This document shows positions 1-3,905 of a DNA stretch of 5,827 nt, piece after piece; position 1 is the first letter of the stretch; each line of letters opens with the position of its first letter. Below the pieces are notes generated by a model that was not told where the DNA came from, searched no databases, and saw only the letters and a list, made by a program, of their open reading frames with translations. This DNA comes from Actinomycetota bacterium (lineage in GTDB: Bacteria; Actinomycetota; Thermoleophilia; Solirubrobacterales; Solirubrobacteraceae): NCBI GenBank assembly GCA_005788585.1, contig SYBY01000317.1:1-5827 (forward strand). The letters run 5' to 3'. The position numbers and the translations under genes are program-made.

Positions 1-7
1 GATCGCC

Positions 8-595
8 ATGTCGCCGGTGCCCTTCGTCGGCCTGACCGGCGGCATGGGCGCCGGCAAGTCCACCGCCCTGGCCGCCCTGCGGCGGCTGGGGGCGGTCACG
101 CTGTCCACGGACGAGGTCGTCCACGAGCTGTACCGCACCGACGAGGTGCGCGACCTCGTCGTCGATCGCTGGGGCGCGGATGTCGCCCCCGGCGGCGTGG
201 TCGACCGCGCCAAGGTCGCCGAGCACGCCTTTGCCGCGCCGGAGGAACGCGCGTGGCTCGAGCAGCAGCTCTGGCCGCGCGTGGGCCAGCGGGTCATCGA
301 CTTCCGCACCGAGGCCGACGCCGCGGATCCCGCCCCGCCGGCAGCGGTCGTCGAGACGCCGCTGCTGTTCGAAGCGGGCATGGACGCGGCGTACGACGCG
401 ACCATCGCGGTGATCGCGCCCGAGGAGGTCCGCCGGGCCCGGGCGGAGGCGCGCGGCCACGCGGCGGTCGACGAGCGGACGTCCCGGCAGCTCTCCCAGC
501 AGGAGAAGGCGGACCGGGCGACGTACGCTGTCATCAACGACGGCAGCATCGAGGACCTCGAGGCGAAGCTGTCGGACGTACTCGCAAAGCTGTAG
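8..595 (+). CDS. coaE: Dephospho-CoA kinase
   Basis: Catalyses the last step of coenzyme A synthesis in the cytoplasm: ATP-dependent phosphorylation of the ribose 3'-hydroxyl of dephospho-CoA. The 195-residue length is normal for the family. The sequence shows a P-loop at residues 11-18 (GGMGAGKS), right after the typical N-terminal strand VGLT. D35 in STDEVVHELY matches the usual early acidic residue of the nucleoside-kinase fold. PLLFE at 118-122 is the CoaE signature. A C-terminal RQLSQQEKADRATYAVINDGS segment fits the family's R-x-x-Q…A…VI-N-x-G lid/adenine region. The ATG at 8 places the P-loop at the expected distance; a GTG three codons later (17) is a possible alternative start. Only 7 nt of upstream sequence are visible, so promoter and RBS cannot be judged. 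The stop lies 7 nt before the lytic transglycosylase start, suggesting co-transcription. coaE close to uvrB is a familiar actinobacterial neighbourhood (for example in Mycobacterium). Confidence 0.96.
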   Translation: MSPVPFVGLTGGMGAGKSTALAALRRLGAVTLSTDEVVHELYRTDEVRDLVVDRWGADVAPGGVVDRAKVAEHAFAAPEERAWLEQQLWPRVGQRVIDFRTEADAADPAPPAAVVETPLLFEAGMDAAYDATIAVIAPEEVRRARAEARGHAAVDERTSRQLSQQEKADRATYAVINDGSIEDLEAKLSDVLAKL

Positions 596-602
596 CCCGC
601 CC

Positions 603-1286
603 ATGAGCGCTCGCCCCACCGCACATCAGCTGCGCGGCGGATCGACATCCCGCCGCCGTCCCCCCGCCTCGCGGCGGGTGGATCGGTCCATGCAGCGCCG
701 GCGCAGCCTGCGCCGGCGCCGGATGGCGATCGTGCTCGTGGCCATCGCGGCGGCTGTGGCCGGGGCGGCGCTGCTGGCGCCGCATCTCCATCACGCGGCG
801 GAGGAGATCACCCTGCCGCTGCGCCACGAGGACGTCATCCGCCAGCAGGCGCAGGACAAGGGGCTGCCGGCGGACCTGATCGCCGCCGTCATCTACACCG
901 AGTCGCGGTTCCGTGACCAGACCTCGCCCGCGGGGGCCGAGGGGCTCATGCAGATCACGCCCGCCACGGCGCAGTACATCGCCCAGAAGTCCGGCGGCAC
1001 CGAGTTCGAGCTGGGCGATCTCGCGACACCGCAGATCAACATCGCGTACGGCAGCTGGTACCTGCGCTACCTGCTGGACCGCTACGGCGAGAACGAGCTC
1101 TTGGCTCTCGCGGCGTACAACGGCGGCGAGGGCAACGTCGACCGCTGGCTCGCCGAACACGGTGCCGAAGGCAAGGTGTTCAGCGCGGACACGATCCCGT
1201 TCCCGGAGACCCGTCACTACGTGCAGAAGGTCGAGGAGATGCGCGGGGTCTATCGCAACACCTACGGCGCCGAACTCGGCCTGTAG
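603..1286 (+). CDS. Membrane-anchored lytic transglycosylase (SLT/GH23 domain)
   Basis: Predicted to cleave the MurNAc-GlcNAc glycosidic bond of peptidoglycan outside the membrane, forming 1,6-anhydro-MurNAc ends. The 227-residue protein has a very basic N-terminus (15 Arg in the first 40 residues, one acidic residue), then a hydrophobic segment at about 42-59 (MAIVLVAIAAAVAGAALLA start region). This fits an inside-positive signal anchor. The Slt70-type catalytic domain follows at about 75-215: catalytic Glu100 in YTESRF, then GLMQITPATA (114-123), NIAYGSWYL (146-154), ALAAYNGGEGNV (168-179), and a final HYVQKV block. Start choice is uncertain: ATG 603 lies 7 nt after the coaE stop without a Shine-Dalgarno and could be translationally coupled. 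In-frame ATG 690 (Met30) has a weak GGGTGG upstream, but a strong palindrome right behind it would hinder initiation. ATG 723 (Met41) would leave almost no positive charge before the anchor. From memory, coaE followed by an SLT gene also occurs in Clostridia. Confidence 0.93.
   Translation: MSARPTAHQLRGGSTSRRRPPASRRVDRSMQRRRSLRRRRMAIVLVAIAAAVAGAALLAPHLHHAAEEITLPLRHEDVIRQQAQDKGLPADLIAAVIYTESRFRDQTSPAGAEGLMQITPATAQYIAQKSGGTEFELGDLATPQINIAYGSWYLRYLLDRYGENELLALAAYNGGEGNVDRWLAEHGAEGKVFSADTIPFPETRHYVQKVEEMRGVYRNTYGAELGL
634..678 (+). repeat. Two GC-rich inverted repeats at the start of the transglycosylase gene
   Basis: GCGGCGG at 634-640 pairs with CCGCCGC at 650-656 across a 9-nt loop. CCCGCC at 663-668 pairs with GGCGGG at 673-678 across the loop TCGC. 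Both lie between the upstream ATG (603) and the alternative in-frame ATG (690). If translation really begins at 690, they would be a structured 5' leader; if it begins at 603, they are coding. Such short GC arms arise easily by chance at this base composition. Confidence 0.4.
695..719 (+). repeat. 25-nt near-perfect palindrome in the Arg-rich N-terminus
   Basis: Arm 695-706 (GCGCCGGCGCAG) is the exact reverse complement of 708-719 (CTGCGCCGGCGC), with one central base. As RNA it would fold as an 11-bp, almost all-GC stem on a 3-nt loop. It encodes the Arg runs RRR-SL-RRRR just before the membrane anchor, so it could be a by-product of CGC/CGG arginine codons. It begins 3 nt after ATG 690, which argues against efficient initiation there, or would make that start conditional. 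There is no U-tract, so it is not a standard intrinsic terminator. Confidence 0.55.
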
Positions 1287-1428
1287 ACGCCTCGCCGCTG
1301 CAACCGCCATTGCGCCGCTGGCCCGTGCACCGGTGCTCTGGCAGTCTGCGGCGCGGCGCCGTCCGCGGGACGGGGACGCAGGATGCGACGGCGCCGCCCC
1401 AGTCCTCCGAGCCTTGAAGGATCCATCG
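1287..1428 (+). other. Intergenic region with clustered palindromes, possible GC-type terminator or operator
   Basis: This 142-nt gap contains a perfect 10-bp palindrome GCACCGGTGC (1327-1336), a CGGCGC-G-GCGCCG palindrome (1349-1361), an overlapping hairpin CCGTCC-GCG-GGACGG (1359-1373), and CGGCGCCG (1388-1395). No T-run follows any of them, so a classical rho-independent terminator is not visible, but a U-less GC hairpin terminator is possible. The gap has no TA dinucleotide at all, so no TAnnnT -10 box of the kind seen before the two downstream genes. The 1327-1336 palindrome could be an operator; that is only a guess. Confidence 0.3.
1417..1421 (+). promoter_or_regulatory. Shine-Dalgarno of the secreted protein gene
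   Basis: AAGGA lies 7 nt before ATG 1429 and matches the anti-Shine-Dalgarno. It decides the start: the same frame is open back to 913, but the upstream part overlaps the transglycosylase gene and reads as Arg/Ser/Thr-rich shadow. A clean signal peptide begins at 1429. It also marks this gene as having an mRNA leader, unlike the two genes downstream. Confidence 0.7.
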
Positions 1429-2769
1429 ATGCGCCTGACGCGCGCGGCTGTCGCCGCCTCGCTCACGCTCGCGCTCGCGCCTGCCGCGACCGCGCGTGCT
1501 GACACGTACGCTGTCCACGCCTGCAAGACACCCGCCGGTGCCGCCGCACCCGCAGCCGGGTGGCAGGGCACGAAGGCCGGGAGCGCGGACGCCACCAACG
1601 GCTGCGCCCCGACCGGGCTCGGCGTGGCGCTCATCGGCGCGGGGCCGTGGGACGGGGGCACCGGGGCCAATCAGCAGTTCGCCGCGCCCGCCGACACACG
1701 GATCGTCCGCGTCCAGATGCAGCGCGCCACGCAGGGCCTCGCGCCCAGCGGCGGCCAGGCGCTGGGCTACTACCTGCGGGCCGACGGCCGGGTGCTCGAG
1801 GGCTGCGCGCCCGGACCGGGATCGACGTGTGTCGGCGACCTCTCCGGTGAGGTCGACGCGGCAGGTCTGGACGCCGCGGTCGTGCGCTTCAACGCCGGCT
1901 GCGGCGCGTTCTTCCCCGACATCTGCGGTGGCGCCGCGCTGCGGGTCGACGCGGCCCACGCCGCCGTGACCCTGCGTGACACGTTGCCGCCGACGGTCGG
2001 CAACGTCCGCGTGTCGGACAACGACGGCGCCTCGACGAAGGTCAACGTCGGCTTCGACGCGGCCGACCGGGGCGGCGGCGTCTACCGCAAGCTCGTGAAG
2101 GTCGACGGGCAGCTGCACAGCGCCGAGCCGATCCCGGGGGACACCTGTACCGACGCCGCGCCCGCGGACGCAGATCCGTACCAGTTCATCGCGCCCGTGC
2201 CGTGCCCGACGGTCGCCAACGGGCTCGGCACGACCGTCGACGTGGGCAAGCTGCCTGCCGGTGAACACGTCGTCGAGGTCCTGGTCGAGGACGCCGCGGG
2301 CAACGCGACGACGGTGTACGGGCCCGCGACCCTGCCGCGGCTGAACGCCGAGACCGTGAGCGGCGCGGGCTCGCAGGCCGCGGCCGTGCAGGCGGCACTC
2401 GGCGCCCGCGTCCACGTCTACTTCCAGAAGAACAAGAAGCGGACGTACACGTCACGCTACGGGCGACGGGTCGTCGTGCGCGGCAACCTGCGCGACGCGC
2501 GCAAGCGGCCCGTCGTCGGCGCACGGCTGGACGTCTACCACGTCGTGGGCGGCAAGCGGCGGCTCGTGAAAACCGGCCTGAAGTCGCGCAAGGGCGGGCG
2601 CATCACGCTGATCCTCCCGATGAACATCAGCACGCGGAAGATCCAGTTCGCGTACCGCGCGCTGCGGCCGGGACCGGTGACCCACAGCCAGACGCTGACC
2701 CTCCGGGTCCGGGACCGCAAGGGCCGCCTGGTGACCAAGCCCAGGGGCGGTCGGGGACCCAGCTACTGA
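1429..2769 (+). CDS. Exported modular beta-sandwich (Ig-like) protein, function unknown
   Basis: A 446-residue protein with a Sec signal peptide: MRLTR n-region, hydrophobic core 6-20, and an ARA motif predicting cleavage between A24 and D25. The mature part appears to have three sections. Residues 25-185 begin YAVHACKTP and contain six cysteines (C32, C59, C126, C134, C158, C166), perhaps a lectin-like or jelly-roll fold. Residues 186-300 start at LPPTV and end with the Ig-like signature GEHVVEVLVEDAAGNATTV; they hold C240 and C259. Residues 326-446 are strongly basic and resemble a carboxypeptidase-regulatory-like/Ig domain (VVVRGNLRD…PVVGARLDVY…RKIQFAYRAL). All eight mature cysteines can be paired as neighbours, as expected for a disulfide-bonded exported protein. 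No catalytic motif, sortase signal or C-terminal membrane segment is visible, so it is probably secreted or bound to the wall through its basic end. From memory, similar proteins are abundant paralogues in Solirubrobacterales. Role unknown; surface binding is a guess. Confidence 0.88.
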   Translation: MRLTRAAVAASLTLALAPAATARADTYAVHACKTPAGAAAPAAGWQGTKAGSADATNGCAPTGLGVALIGAGPWDGGTGANQQFAAPADTRIVRVQMQRATQGLAPSGGQALGYYLRADGRVLEGCAPGPGSTCVGDLSGEVDAAGLDAAVVRFNAGCGAFFPDICGGAALRVDAAHAAVTLRDTLPPTVGNVRVSDNDGASTKVNVGFDAADRGGGVYRKLVKVDGQLHSAEPIPGDTCTDAAPADADPYQFIAPVPCPTVANGLGTTVDVGKLPAGEHVVEVLVEDAAGNATTVYGPATLPRLNAETVSGAGSQAAAVQAALGARVHVYFQKNKKRTYTSRYGRRVVVRGNLRDARKRPVVGARLDVYHVVGGKRRLVKTGLKSRKGGRITLILPMNISTRKIQFAYRALRPGPVTHSQTLTLRVRDRKGRLVTKPRGGRGPSY

Positions 2770-2784
2770 GCCCGTACGCGTCGG

Positions 2785-2790
2785 TAGGGT
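2785..2790 (+). promoter_or_regulatory. Putative -10 box of a leaderless promoter for the hydrolase
   Basis: TAGGGT fits the actinobacterial TAnnnT -10 consensus and ends 7 nt before ATG 2798. A transcript starting at or next to the A of the ATG is therefore predicted. No Shine-Dalgarno lies in the 28-nt gap, and no convincing -35 hexamer is visible 16-19 nt upstream. The same arrangement precedes uvrB. Confidence 0.6.
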
Positions 2791-2797
2791 TGGGCGT

Positions 2798-3880
2798 ATG
2801 AAGACGCCCGACCACCCCGTCGTCCGAGTCATCGAGCACTACGTCGCCCGCGTGATCTGCGGGCTGCCCCCGGGCCTGCAGCGGTTGATCGGGCGTGGCG
2901 TCGCTGCGCCCGAGGGCAGCGCACCCGCGCCCGACATCGCGGCGCTGCTGACGATCATGGCGCTGACCGGCGAGCGCGCCCTGGGCACGGGCGACGACCC
3001 TGAGGCGCGCCGGGCCTCGACTCGCCGCGGCTCGGCCACCGCCGCGTCGCGCCGGCCCGACCCGGTGCGCGCGCAGCAGGTCACGGTGGCCGGCGGCGCG
3101 GGCGACCTGCCCGCGCGGCTGTACATCCCGCCGGGGGACACCGGCGGCCGCCTGCTGGTCTTCTACCACGGCGGCGGGTGGGTCACCGGCGACCTCGACA
3201 CGCACGACACGCCGTGCCGGCTGCTCGCCGTCCAGGCCGCGACCCGCGTCCTGGCCGTCGACTACCGGCTCGCGCCCGAGCATCCGTTCCCCGCGCCGGT
3301 CGAGGACGCCATGGCCGCCTTCGCGCACGTCGTCGAGCACGCGGAGAAGTTCGGCGCGCACCCCGAGCGGATCTCGGTCGCCGGGGACAGCGCGGGCGGC
3401 AACCTCGCCGCCGTCGTCTCCCAGCAGACGGCCGGCGGGCCCCGCCCCGCGGCGGCGCTGCTCATCTACCCGGCGTGCGACTTCCGCGGCGGCACCGCGT
3501 CGCGCGGCCTCTTCGCCGAGGGCTTCCTGCTCGAGAAGCGCGACATGGACTGGTGCCAGGGCCGCTACCTGCCGGCGGGCCAGTCGATCGAGGATCCGCG
3601 GGTCTCGCCTGTGTTCGGCGACATCGACGCCGCGCATCCCCCGACGATCGTCGTGACCGCCGGGTTCGACCCGCTGCGCGACGAGGGGGAGACCTACGCG
3701 GCGCAGCTGCGCGCGGCCGGTGTCCCGACGGTGCTGCGGCGCTACCCGGGGCTCGTGCACGGGTTCGCCAACGTCACGGCGCTGAGCCGGACGAGCCACG
3801 ACGCGATGGTCGACTGCGCGTCGGCGCTGCTCGCGGCGCAGGAACTTGTCGCCCGCGCGGAGGTTCCGGTCAGCTCCTGA
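2798..3880 (+). CDS. Alpha/beta hydrolase, hormone-sensitive-lipase (family IV) esterase type
   Basis: Predicted cytoplasmic carboxylesterase acting on short or medium acyl esters; the substrate cannot be read from the sequence. The 360-residue protein has an N-terminal helical cap region (1-90) and a hydrolase core. Oxyanion-hole motif HGGGW is at 124-128, followed by the family DYRLAPEHPFPAP segment at 155-167. Nucleophile elbow GDSAGG has Ser198. The acid is most likely Asp291 in GFDPLRDEGE, and the base His321 in LVHGF. All triad residues and the HGG motif of the HSL family are intact. No signal peptide is present. The residue 60-90 stretch is rich in Arg, Ser and Ala, and looks like a flexible linker. 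The start at 2798 is supported by the TAGGGT box 7 nt upstream and the lack of any SD, consistent with a leaderless mRNA. It sits 28 nt after the secreted protein gene and 25 nt before uvrB; neither spacing requires an operon, as both gaps hold their own -10 box. Confidence 0.95.
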   Translation: MKTPDHPVVRVIEHYVARVICGLPPGLQRLIGRGVAAPEGSAPAPDIAALLTIMALTGERALGTGDDPEARRASTRRGSATAASRRPDPVRAQQVTVAGGAGDLPARLYIPPGDTGGRLLVFYHGGGWVTGDLDTHDTPCRLLAVQAATRVLAVDYRLAPEHPFPAPVEDAMAAFAHVVEHAEKFGAHPERISVAGDSAGGNLAAVVSQQTAGGPRPAAALLIYPACDFRGGTASRGLFAEGFLLEKRDMDWCQGRYLPAGQSIEDPRVSPVFGDIDAAHPPTIVVTAGFDPLRDEGETYAAQLRAAGVPTVLRRYPGLVHGFANVTALSRTSHDAMVDCASALLAAQELVARAEVPVSS

Positions 3881-3893
3881 CCGCAATCGCCGC

Positions 3894-3899
3894 TAGCGT
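3894..3899 (+). promoter_or_regulatory. Putative -10 box of a leaderless uvrB promoter
   Basis: TAGCGT matches TAnnnT and ends 6 nt before ATG 3906; the 25-nt gap has no Shine-Dalgarno. The box differs by one base from the TAGGGT before the hydrolase, and the following GG..CG bases are also shared. No clear -35 element and no recognisable LexA/SOS box are seen in the gap or the end of the preceding gene, so damage induction is not evident here. Confidence 0.6.
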
Positions 3900-3905
3900 G
3901 GACGC

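Noticed and set aside
913..1428. Upstream in-frame extension of the secreted protein, overlapping the transglycosylase gene
   Set aside because: The added 172 residues are Arg/Ser/Thr-rich shadow coding in another frame. The Shine-Dalgarno at 1417 and the signal peptide starting at 1429 fix the start.
534..1670. 378-residue minus-strand open frame over coaE end, transglycosylase and secreted protein start
   Set aside because: Spans three well-supported plus-strand genes and is Ala/Arg/Pro-rich without domain motifs; a GC-driven shadow.
1180..2415. 411-residue minus-strand open frame across the secreted protein gene
   Set aside because: Arg/Gly/Val-rich, no motif, and it crosses the palindromic gap and two genes; shadow of the opposite strand.
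2627..3886. 419-residue minus-strand open frame opposite the hydrolase
   Set aside because: The plus strand has a full HSL triad and oxyanion motif; the antisense translation has no recognisable features.
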